In this document: positions 53,646 through 62,428 of the stretch, one piece after another
Layout of the letters: each line of letters starts with the position of its first letter
Numbering within the stretch: position 1 is the first letter of the stretch
Assembly (NCBI GenBank): GCA_026671195.1
Contig: JAPOHD010000024.1
Location: forward strand, 1 to 64,000
DNA: 64,000 nucleotides
Origin: Draconibacterium aestuarii
GTDB lineage: Bacteria > Bacteroidota > Bacteroidia > Bacteroidales > Prolixibacteraceae
Reading direction: 5' to 3'
Notes under the pieces: model-generated
What the model saw: the letters and a program-made list of their open reading frames with translations, nothing else
What the model was told of the DNA's origin: nothing
The model's database searches: none
Translations under genes and position numbers: made by a program

Positions 53646-56600
53646 TCACTTATAATAAATTTTGAAGTCCTGAGTCAATCCATAATCCATTAATTGATAA
53701 TCATTACCAGCAGGTAATTTTTGGGGTCCGATAAACCAGCTCCAAGGACTTGCAATTCCTTTAGTTACATTTCCATGGTGAGGCCCCAGTAAGTTTTTCA
53801 ATGAACCAACAACTTCAACAGTAACTTCTTGATTTCCGGGCTCAAGAAACTCTGTTAGATCGAATTCGTGCGGCAGCCAACCAATAATTCCTACCTGTTC
53901 GTTATTTACAAGAATTCTTGCAACAGTTCCGTTCCATTCATTCAATTCAATTTTATATTGATTTCCTTTTTTAACATCCAAATTTTTAGTGTACTTCACG
54001 CTTTGACTATAAAAAGGCCTTCCTTGTTTTTTCCACGAGCCAATTTTTAGCGGTTGTTCCTCTTTCATAAGAAACCCTGCGTCCTGTGGCTCCAATGCAA
54101 AATTACCAATCAAATAAACTGGTTCAATTTCAGCGTAAATACTCATTGGATTAATAGTTAAGGTTAATTCATTATTTCCCGGTTTAACCTTATTCCCAAT
54201 ATCAAATACATTAAAAGAACGATCGAGCCAACTTTCTCCGGGGATTGGTTTGATATTTACACCATTTACCGACACTTGGTATAGATGCGCCCATTCAACA
54301 ACTGCCCTTAATTCATCAGGTTGAAATCCCTGAGAAATTTTAAAATTATATGTAACCGTAAAACCACTGTCATTAGTAAAATTTTCTCCCATATCAATGA
54401 TATTGGTTCGGTATTGTACTCCTGCTGACCATGGATTATAGCCAGTGCGTCCGTATTGCTCCAGCCCATTCAATTTAAAGGCCGAGTCGGATGCAGCAGT
54501 GAAATAAATATTTTCGAATGTCTTATCCTGTACTTTTAAATCAACATGGTCAATAGTAAAGCTGTTAGGAGCAGTTGCGGAAGGCTGCGAATATTCAGTA
54601 TTCAGCATTTTCCAACCATCGGTGATTTCTGCAGATTTTATTACCTGTTGTTCTATTTTTTCATTATGTATAAAAAGTAACTTACTCCCTTCGGCAGACA
54701 GTTGAAATCTAAACTGAACCATATCTTCATTGGTTGAAACAGGATATCCTGTAATTTCGCCTGAAACAGGATCAAGTAATGAAACGGCTTTTCCTTTTGC
54801 TTTAAACTGAATTTCTTCCGAACCTTCTTTATTGAAGTTTGACCAGAAAATAAGTTGTCCATCTTCAAATTGTCTTCTCATATGAAACACTTTACCATTA
54901 ATGGATAAAGGATTTTCTACTGAGAAGTCCGATTGCTGTAATTTAGAAACTACATCAGGCTGTTGAATGTTGTCAATATTGATCCAGTTGGAATGACTTC
55001 CGGCTAAATTTTTCACTTCATTTGAAGGTTCTCCATTTATAAATTCAGGTATAGCAAAACTATACACCATACCCCCATTTTCAACAAACTTCTTCAATAA
55101 CTTCCAGGTTGTATCATCAATATTTTTAAAATATGGCGGTAAAATAACTTGATCATAATCGCGCAATCCAACAGAAAACTTTGCCCCATTAATTGATCCT
55201 TGATTTTTGATGATATTTTCAGCACCCAAATCATATTCAAGCTGTAATTTTTCCATGTCATCAATGAGTTCTCTGAAACTATTCTTGATATTTTCAATGT
55301 TTTCATTTCTCACTAGTGGAGAATAATACATCCAAGCTGTTGTTGTGGGTTCAATAATCAGGGTGTTATTAATTTGCTGGCCCTGACTTAAAACAAAAGA
55401 TAAACGTGCAAAATATTTGGCAAGTATTCCATAATCATTCCAATAGGGAGCATGAGAAAGAAAAGATTGGGGATAATCACCTTTTCGCCGACCTTTCAAA
55501 GTCATATGAGCAAGGTGCTGATTCATGAAATTTACTCCTAATGTATACTCCCAATCGCCTAATCGCTTCATATCGCCAAAAGTCAATTCCCAGCCAGCCC
55601 CACCATATGTTTCTGAAAGAGCCCTTTTACGTCCCATCTGATTGGCAACGGAACTCATTTCCTTTACTGCCCGAACGTTTCCAAATTGATCAGGACGTTT
55701 TTCATAGGTATTGAACAGCATATCAATCCCGGGCATTTGATGCCACTCATACATAGCCATATTATCTCCGCCATGATGAGGGCTTGGCCATCCGTGTTCC
55801 CAGTAATGACCTGTCCATGCGAGATTTTTACTTTCGGTGTAATCATACCAGGGTTTCGCCCAGCGTTCGATAAACATTTCAAGTAACAACCGGTAATAGT
55901 TATATCTTACTTTTTTAAAATCACCAACTTCAGCAAATAGTGCAGGTAAATGTTGATTCAAATCATATCCCCACCTTTGCTGAAAAGCTTCAAACAAACT
56001 GGGCGTGAACCTTATACCGCCGCGTCCTGCACGCGGAGCTATGTTAGGTTCATCTGTAAAAACACCAGGAACAGACTTGCTAAATTCTCCTCCTAAGGCT
56101 TTTTCATATCCCGTCATAGTAAGTTCAATAAATTTCTCAGTGACTCCGGGAATTAATAAATCAACATATGGAAAACCACCTTGCCAACCACTGCCTCTTT
56201 CATTTAATATTTCGAAGGCAAAATAATCATCAATCCACTTTTGCGGCCACTCTTTCACTTTCTCAAACCCGTTGCCTGCTTTTTTTAGCACTAAAAAATA
56301 ATCATCCCTTTTTTCAGGATCAACTTGGTCTCCCTTTCTCATTACAATTGCATTTCCCTGATTATAGGATTCCGGCATTTCCGCCTGAACATGTCCACCT
56401 GCAAATCCGCTTGGATATGAATTTTCATCATATATCCAAACATTCATGCCCAATTCCTCGGCTTTCTCCAATGTGTAACCTGATAATTCAAACCATTCTT
56501 CGGACAAATACTCTGTAATAAGTCCTGGCCGAGGATGAATAAATACCTGCAGGATATTTTCATTTTTAAATTCCTGCAACTGAGTTGCAATTTTTTCTTT

Positions 56601-56786
56601 GGTAACTAAATCGTTCCAAACCCACAATGGTGATGTACTGTAATCCTTTGAGGGATTTTTAAAGGCTTCCGAAACATCTTTAAAAGTTTGCTCACTTATT
56701 TGATTCTTTTGAACGTACTGACATTGAGCAGAAATAGCTCCTCCCAGTAAAAACACTAAGCATGTAAAAATCTTTATCCGTATCAT
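53646..56786 (-). CDS. Large secreted glycoside hydrolase, GH106-related
   Basis: A 1046-residue protein with signal peptide MIRIKIFTCLVFLLGGAISAQCQ. The TIM-barrel part opens SPLWVWNDLVTKEKIATQLQEFKNENILQVFIHPRPGLITEYLSEEW and includes NVWIYDENSYPSGFAGGHVQ, PGVFTDEPNIAPRAGRGGIRF, WTGHYWEHGWPSPHHGGDN and RALSETYGGAGWELTFGDMKRLGDWEYTLGVNFMNQHLAHMTL. C-terminal beta domains (HLYQVSVNGVNIKPIPGE, NGTVARILVNNEQVGIIGWLPHEFDLTEFLEPGNQEVTVEVVG) resemble galactose-binding folds of GH2/GH106 proteins. The exact family is not assigned. It is last in the GH78 operon (103-bp gap). Confidence 0.75.
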   Translation of the reverse strand: MIRIKIFTCLVFLLGGAISAQCQYVQKNQISEQTFKDVSEAFKNPSKDYSTSPLWVWNDLVTKEKIATQLQEFKNENILQVFIHPRPGLITEYLSEEWFELSGYTLEKAEELGMNVWIYDENSYPSGFAGGHVQAEMPESYNQGNAIVMRKGDQVDPEKRDDYFLVLKKAGNGFEKVKEWPQKWIDDYFAFEILNERGSGWQGGFPYVDLLIPGVTEKFIELTMTGYEKALGGEFSKSVPGVFTDEPNIAPRAGRGGIRFTPSLFEAFQQRWGYDLNQHLPALFAEVGDFKKVRYNYYRLLLEMFIERWAKPWYDYTESKNLAWTGHYWEHGWPSPHHGGDNMAMYEWHQMPGIDMLFNTYEKRPDQFGNVRAVKEMSSVANQMGRKRALSETYGGAGWELTFGDMKRLGDWEYTLGVNFMNQHLAHMTLKGRRKGDYPQSFLSHAPYWNDYGILAKYFARLSFVLSQGQQINNTLIIEPTTTAWMYYSPLVRNENIENIKNSFRELIDDMEKLQLEYDLGAENIIKNQGSINGAKFSVGLRDYDQVILPPYFKNIDDTTWKLLKKFVENGGMVYSFAIPEFINGEPSNEVKNLAGSHSNWINIDNIQQPDVVSKLQQSDFSVENPLSINGKVFHMRRQFEDGQLIFWSNFNKEGSEEIQFKAKGKAVSLLDPVSGEITGYPVSTNEDMVQFRFQLSAEGSKLLFIHNEKIEQQVIKSAEITDGWKMLNTEYSQPSATAPNSFTIDHVDLKVQDKTFENIYFTAASDSAFKLNGLEQYGRTGYNPWSAGVQYRTNIIDMGENFTNDSGFTVTYNFKISQGFQPDELRAVVEWAHLYQVSVNGVNIKPIPGESWLDRSFNVFDIGNKVKPGNNELTLTINPMSIYAEIEPVYLIGNFALEPQDAGFLMKEEQPLKIGSWKKQGRPFYSQSVKYTKNLDVKKGNQYKIELNEWNGTVARILVNNEQVGIIGWLPHEFDLTEFLEPGNQEVTVEVVGSLKNLLGPHHGNVTKGIASPWSWFIGPQKLPAGNDYQLMDYGLTQDFKIYYK

Positions 56787-56889
56787 CAGGTTTTGATTTT
56801 GATTAATTTATCTTGTTTATAACTTTAACTTTTAAATAAGCGGCTAACTTCCAGCCATTTATTGTCTTATTTGTTTACGTATTTTCGCA

Positions 56890-59673
56890 TTACAAATCCA
56901 GTCCCGAATGAATTTTGTAAACTCCGGAGCCCAGTTTTAGCACAATTTGATTTCCCTTTCCAGTTGAAATCAAATTTTGTTTTGGTGGTTTTACACCGTT
57001 CAATCTAACAGTATTTATTTTATTTGTTGGCAGAATTACATTTGCTGATGTGTTATTGGGGATTTCAACTTCTAACGTAACGCCTTCATTTGTACGTTGC
57101 CATTCAGAACGTATCAATCCAAACGGGGAATTAAATCCGGTTTTAGCAAAAGTTAAATCACCAACAAATTCTGGTTTGATAACAATTTCTTTGTAGGCTA
57201 CAGAAGTTTCGGACTGACCAATTCCACCAAGCCCGGCATAAAACCATTCCATCACATGCCCCAACATTAAATGATTATTTGATACATTTTCAAGCGCTTC
57301 CCACGATTCTGTTAGTGCTGTTGCTCCTTTTTTAAGCTGGTATCCATATCCCGGAACATCGTCACGATTAATCATTTCGTAAATAAGTTGAGATTTCCCG
57401 CCTTTGGTAAGCGCTTCAACAAGAAAATGAAATCCAACATCACCGGCAGTTAAAGCTTTGTTGTTTGAAACCACAGAATCAACCAAATTATCGAGAATTT
57501 TTTGCTTAAATTGTTCTTCAACAATTTCGAAACAATATGGCATTGACATGGCTGTTTGGCTTCCGGTTGAGTAAACTTTTGTTTCTGAATTAAAAAATTC
57601 TGAATTGAATCTTTTACGAATTTCTTCAGCCCAATTAAGTAGCATTTCTTTTTCCTGCTTTTGTATTACATCTGCCATTTCAGCCATAATTTTCACATCA
57701 TAAAAATAAATAGCAGTGGCGGTAAGAGACACTGGAGTTAATTGAGCAACTCCCGGTCGTTCCGGGCCAAGGTCGAACCAATCTCCAAGTCCATGAGTCA
57801 ATAAATGATCATCTGACATTTTTTTCAAGTAGTTGATGTATTTAATGATCATTGGCCATGCATCTTTGATTATTTCTGCATCTCCGTACCACTTGTATAA
57901 AAGATACGGGAGAAATACTGAAGCGCTGCCCCATTCAGGAGAATCACGAAACCCATCTAAAAACTCAACATATTCAGGTGCAATATCTGGCACTAATCCT
58001 TCCGATGTCTGAGCATCTATCATATCAAATATTAATTTCTTGTAGAGATGATAGTTGTCGTAGCGGAAATGGATGCCGTTTCCCATTAAATGGGTTTGTT
58101 CAAGCCAACCCAGCTTCTCACGATGGGGACAATCGGTAACAACGCTTTGAAAGTTACTTTTTATAGCCCAATCAATAAGATTGTGGATTTGATTCAGTCG
58201 GTCATTACTGCATACAAACGTACCATTTTGGGGGGCAGAATTCCGGGTGTATAAAAAATTTAAACTTTTAATTACGGGTAGTCTCTCAGCGTTATTAAAA
58301 CCATCTGGCACTGCTCCAAAAACTTGAACATATCTGAATCCGTAGTAGGTGAATTTTGGGGTCCATTTTTCTGTTCCATTACCACTCAACACATAAGTAT
58401 AATAATAGGGGTTTCCGGTTGCTTTTTGATTGTTTGTGTTGTCAGGGTTGATTAACTCTGAAGGCCATAATTTAATTGTTTGCCCTTTGGCTCCTTCGGC
58501 GGTAAGTTCAATGATGCCCGATGCGTTTTGTCCAAAATCGTAGAGAAAAGAACCATCTTCAAGAGGAATGATCTTTTTAACCGGTAATACTTCCATAACT
58601 TTTACCGGATATCCAATCTCAGCTACTAATTTTCCTGTGGGTTCTTCAGCAATAAGAACTTGTTTCCATTCTGAATCATCGAAGTTTTGTTTATTCCAGC
58701 CAGATTGTTCTTTTGTCGCATCGTAATCTTCGCCACCAAATATACTTGCATAAAATATTGGCGATTGAGATGTTTTCCAGGTTTCATCTGTCGTGATGAT
58801 TTCCGAAGTTCCATTATCAAATTCAATTTTAAGATGCGCTATCATCTTGGGATAGCCATAAGCTATTACCAGTTTCCGGTATCTCTCCCGATTGATATTG
58901 TAAAAACCATTCCCAACAATTGCTCCAATCACATTTTTTCCTTTTTCCAGTATTGGAGTTACATCATATGTGTTGTAATAAACAGTTTCATCATAGTCTG
59001 TCCAACCCGGTGCAAGAAATGAATTTCCGATTTTTTTCCCATTCAAATAAGCTTCATAATGCCCGAGTCCCGAAATTGACAAAGTTGCAGAAATTACATT
59101 TTTACTGGCATCAAAAGATTTACGGAACATAGGAATTACCGGTCGTTCTACAGCTTTTTCACCCAGATTATTTCCATTGCCATGAATACCCGGGACCAAA
59201 CGCAAAGAGGCATCCATGTTTTCGAATGCAATCCACTTTGCAGCATTCCAATCTTTTTTAGAGAGCATCCCCATTTCCCATTTTGAAGGTTCGCTCCAGG
59301 TTGATTCATTACCTGACTCATCCCAAATTTTAACCTTCCAGAAATAATTTTCTCCGCTATTAAGAGATTTACCATCAAAAGAAACATTTATGGAATTGCC
59401 GGACAGTATCTTTCCTGAATTCCAAATGTCTCCATTTTCATTTGCAAGATTCTGCAAATTTGATGAAACAAGAATATGATACGCAGTTTGAGATTTATTA
59501 CCCTTCTCCGAATTAATCTCCCAGCTTAATGTGGGATACTCATTTTCTATTCCAAGAGGATTAATCAAATTATTACATTTTAAATTTGATATCATTAAAT
59601 CTGATGCACGATCACAAAAAGAGAAGGTTGACAGTATGATTAACAAAATCAAATATGATTTAAATTGCTTCAT
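56890..59673 (-). CDS. GH78 alpha-L-rhamnosidase, lipoprotein, variant active site
   Basis: A 927-residue protein. The N terminus LLIILSTFSFCDRAS is a lipobox. The usual GH78 layout is present: N-terminal beta domains (NPLGIENEYPTLSWEINSEKGNKSQTAYHILVS; VISATLSISGLGHYEAYLNGKKIGNSFLAPGWTDYDETVYYNTYDVT), an (alpha/alpha)6 barrel and a C-terminal beta domain. The catalytic-loop motif reads DCPHREKLGWLEQTHLMGN, whereas most GH78 enzymes have DCPxRE..GW.GD, so the third acidic position (D579 in Bacillus RhaB numbering) is Gln. It lies 29 bp behind the next GH78. Confidence 0.88.
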   Translation of the reverse strand: MKQFKSYLILLIILSTFSFCDRASDLMISNLKCNNLINPLGIENEYPTLSWEINSEKGNKSQTAYHILVSSNLQNLANENGDIWNSGKILSGNSINVSFDGKSLNSGENYFWKVKIWDESGNESTWSEPSKWEMGMLSKKDWNAAKWIAFENMDASLRLVPGIHGNGNNLGEKAVERPVIPMFRKSFDASKNVISATLSISGLGHYEAYLNGKKIGNSFLAPGWTDYDETVYYNTYDVTPILEKGKNVIGAIVGNGFYNINRERYRKLVIAYGYPKMIAHLKIEFDNGTSEIITTDETWKTSQSPIFYASIFGGEDYDATKEQSGWNKQNFDDSEWKQVLIAEEPTGKLVAEIGYPVKVMEVLPVKKIIPLEDGSFLYDFGQNASGIIELTAEGAKGQTIKLWPSELINPDNTNNQKATGNPYYYTYVLSGNGTEKWTPKFTYYGFRYVQVFGAVPDGFNNAERLPVIKSLNFLYTRNSAPQNGTFVCSNDRLNQIHNLIDWAIKSNFQSVVTDCPHREKLGWLEQTHLMGNGIHFRYDNYHLYKKLIFDMIDAQTSEGLVPDIAPEYVEFLDGFRDSPEWGSASVFLPYLLYKWYGDAEIIKDAWPMIIKYINYLKKMSDDHLLTHGLGDWFDLGPERPGVAQLTPVSLTATAIYFYDVKIMAEMADVIQKQEKEMLLNWAEEIRKRFNSEFFNSETKVYSTGSQTAMSMPYCFEIVEEQFKQKILDNLVDSVVSNNKALTAGDVGFHFLVEALTKGGKSQLIYEMINRDDVPGYGYQLKKGATALTESWEALENVSNNHLMLGHVMEWFYAGLGGIGQSETSVAYKEIVIKPEFVGDLTFAKTGFNSPFGLIRSEWQRTNEGVTLEVEIPNNTSANVILPTNKINTVRLNGVKPPKQNLISTGKGNQIVLKLGSGVYKIHSGLDL

Positions 59674-59702
59674 TTATATATAATTCAAATTGTTTTTAGT
59701 TA

Positions 59703-62405
59703 TCAATTAATAAGTTTAAAACTGTAGTTGCCAGATTTCAATTTTAAAGAAAACTGGTCACCTTCTTTTTGCAGTAATTCTATCCGGGAATTTTGTTTTA
59801 CATTTTTCCCATTTTCCTCCAATTTATTGGCTGTCAAATAAATTGTTGCTGTACTGTTGTCTGGAATAGTTACATTATAAACCGTATTGTTGCCTGTTTT
59901 TTCCCATGAAGAAATAATTGTCCCGTAAACCGATTCATATTGAGCTTCAAATTTTTCGAGTCCATTTACAAATTTAGGTTTGAGAATGATATTTTTAAAT
60001 CCGGGATTTTGTTCGTCAGGAAATATTCCTCCCAGCGCTTTATAATACCAGGCATTAATCTCACCAAACATAATATGATTCATTGAAACGTCACGTGATG
60101 CATCAAGTGGCCAGTTTTCATAAAATGTTGTAGCGCCATTAACAATCCACCAACCCCACGATGGAAAAGTCTCCTGTGAAGCCACTTCGTATGCCAAATC
60201 GGCATATCCGTTTTCACTTAAAGCATTAAGTATTGCTTTGGTACCAAGCAATCCGACATCAATGTGTTTATTGTCAGCAACTACTCTTTTTGCAAGGTTT
60301 TCGGCTACTTTTGTTTTTAATTCATCAGGTACAAGTCCCCAGTATAAAGCTACACTGAGTTCAGTTTGAAGCCCGCTTCCATACATTCCGGTTTCGCGAT
60401 TGAGATATTTTTTATTTACTTCATTTTTAATCTTTTCCGAAAGAGCATGATATTTTTTAAAATCGGCATCCTTGCCTAAAATTTTTGCTGTTTTCGAAAG
60501 AATTACTACATCAACATAGTAATAAGTTGTAGAAGTAAATTCCTTTGGTGTTCTTGACTTAACCGGCACCCAGTCACCCAGCCCCCAATCGGTTATTCCC
60601 GAAGGATAGTTTTCTTCAATATAATCCACATATCTTTTGATATTATCATAGCATTGTTCCAGTAATCTTGAATCGCCATAAAAAAGATAAATATTCCATG
60701 GGATAATCGCAATGGTACTGGTCCAGTCAGGTCCGTTTGCCCAATGATATCCCCAACCGCTTGTTGGTATGATAGCTGGTAAAACTCCATTGGGTTGTTG
60801 TTCGTCACGATGATCGGCCAGCCATTTTTCATAAACGGTAATACCATCATAATTATAAAGTCCTGTTTCGATGGCGATATGTGCATCACCAGTCCATCCG
60901 TTTTTTTCGCGCTGCGGACAATCGGAGGGATAGCCAAAAAGATTGGACAGATAGGAAGCATTGGATGCTTCCCAGATTTTGTTTAATGTGTTGTTTGAAG
61001 AATGAATCTTTCCAACCGGAGGAACATCGCTGTGCATGAAGTAAGCGGTAAGGCTTTCTTTTGTCAGGTCTAGCGGTTTATCAGATGTCACTTCCACATA
61101 TTGAAAACCTTTGTAATTAAACCTGGGCATAAATTCATCCTCTTTCTCTCCGCTTAAAATGAATATATCGGTTTGAAATGGATCTGAATCGTCTGTTGGG
61201 CGGTAATGTACATCAATGTTTGACATGTCGGCTCGTCCGTCAGCATCAAGCTTTTCCACATGCTTAAGTCGGATAGTAGTTCCTTCAGATCCGGAAACAC
61301 TCATTTGTGTAACACCAGCCATATTTCTTCCAAAATCAAACAGCCAGATTTGAGGTCCCACTTTTTTCATTTCTTTGGCAGGAATCTCAGTTACATTGCG
61401 AATAGGATGTAAAACCTGTGCAGTTATGTTTTGTGATGGAGCACCTGTATTCATGGCATTTTTCCAATCCTCGCCTGCAAAACCAGGTTCATCCCAACCG
61501 GATTGTTCCAGTCGCGCATCATAATGTTCAGCGGTATAAATACTGTTAAAGGTTACCGGGCTATGTGTTGTTTTCCAATCCTGCCCCGTAGTGATGGTTT
61601 CTACTGAACCATCGTTATAGGTTATGCGCAAATCCATACAGAACTTTGGACGTGCACGCCATGGAGCCTTATCAAAATACCATACAGCAGTTGACTGATG
61701 GTTGTACCAACCATTGCCCAACAGCACACCAATGGCATTTTCTCCCGTTTGAAGTTTTTTTGTTACATCGTAAGTAACATACAGGTTTCGCCTGTCAAAA
61801 CGTGTATAGGTGGGATCGAGCCGGTGGTCCCCAATGCGTAGACCGTTAATGGAAAGCTCATACAAACCTGCAACAGCAATATAAGCCCTTGCCGATTGAA
61901 CCGTTTTCCCTGCACTAAACTCTTTTCGGAAATAGGGAGCTGGCTTGACATTATAGTCGTATGTATCTGTTATCCATTTCCCTTTCCAATTTCTCTGGTC
62001 CATCATCCCGGTTTCGAAATAAGCTACCTGAGACCAATCAGACCAGATACCTTCATCATCCTGAATCCGTACTCTCCAAAAATAGCGGGTGAAAGGCTTT
62101 AATTTCGAACCCTGATACACTACAGGAAGAGATGAGGAATTTACCGTTCCCGATTCCCAGGTGTTTCCTTTCCCCTGTTCAACTTTGCTCTCATCAGTAC
62201 CTACCACAATTTGATAAACTTTCTGAAAGCTTCCCTGCCTTTCCGATTGTAACTGCCAAATCAATCTTGGATTGGATGCATCAATACCTATGGGATTTTT
62301 TAAGTATTCGCATTTTAAATTTTCTATTTTTATTTCTGTAAACCCCTGAATGCTTGCAAGCAACAAACTGAACAGTATTGTTAATCGCACTATTTTCTTC
62401 ATCAT
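59703..62405 (-). CDS. GH78 alpha-L-rhamnosidase, secreted
   Basis: A 900-residue protein with signal peptide MMKKIVRLTILFSLLLASIQGF. It shows the full GH78 order: NPIGIDASNPRLIWQLQSERQGSFQKVYQIVVG, fibronectin-like and D4-type domains (SARAYIAVAGLYELSINGLRIGDHRLDPTYTRFDRRNLYVTYDVT), the catalytic motif DCPQREKNGWTGDAHIAIETGLYNYDG and WGLGDWVP. The C-terminal GATTFYENWPLDASRDVSMNHIMFGEINAWYYKALGGI carries the base region. It cleaves alpha-L-rhamnosyl ends. It lies 23 bp behind the next GH78 and is cotranscribed. Confidence 0.93.
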   Translation of the reverse strand: MMKKIVRLTILFSLLLASIQGFTEIKIENLKCEYLKNPIGIDASNPRLIWQLQSERQGSFQKVYQIVVGTDESKVEQGKGNTWESGTVNSSSLPVVYQGSKLKPFTRYFWRVRIQDDEGIWSDWSQVAYFETGMMDQRNWKGKWITDTYDYNVKPAPYFRKEFSAGKTVQSARAYIAVAGLYELSINGLRIGDHRLDPTYTRFDRRNLYVTYDVTKKLQTGENAIGVLLGNGWYNHQSTAVWYFDKAPWRARPKFCMDLRITYNDGSVETITTGQDWKTTHSPVTFNSIYTAEHYDARLEQSGWDEPGFAGEDWKNAMNTGAPSQNITAQVLHPIRNVTEIPAKEMKKVGPQIWLFDFGRNMAGVTQMSVSGSEGTTIRLKHVEKLDADGRADMSNIDVHYRPTDDSDPFQTDIFILSGEKEDEFMPRFNYKGFQYVEVTSDKPLDLTKESLTAYFMHSDVPPVGKIHSSNNTLNKIWEASNASYLSNLFGYPSDCPQREKNGWTGDAHIAIETGLYNYDGITVYEKWLADHRDEQQPNGVLPAIIPTSGWGYHWANGPDWTSTIAIIPWNIYLFYGDSRLLEQCYDNIKRYVDYIEENYPSGITDWGLGDWVPVKSRTPKEFTSTTYYYVDVVILSKTAKILGKDADFKKYHALSEKIKNEVNKKYLNRETGMYGSGLQTELSVALYWGLVPDELKTKVAENLAKRVVADNKHIDVGLLGTKAILNALSENGYADLAYEVASQETFPSWGWWIVNGATTFYENWPLDASRDVSMNHIMFGEINAWYYKALGGIFPDEQNPGFKNIILKPKFVNGLEKFEAQYESVYGTIISSWEKTGNNTVYNVTIPDNSTATIYLTANKLEENGKNVKQNSRIELLQKEGDQFSLKLKSGNYSFKLIN

Positions 62406-62428
62406 GACAATTTTTTATATACTTTCAA

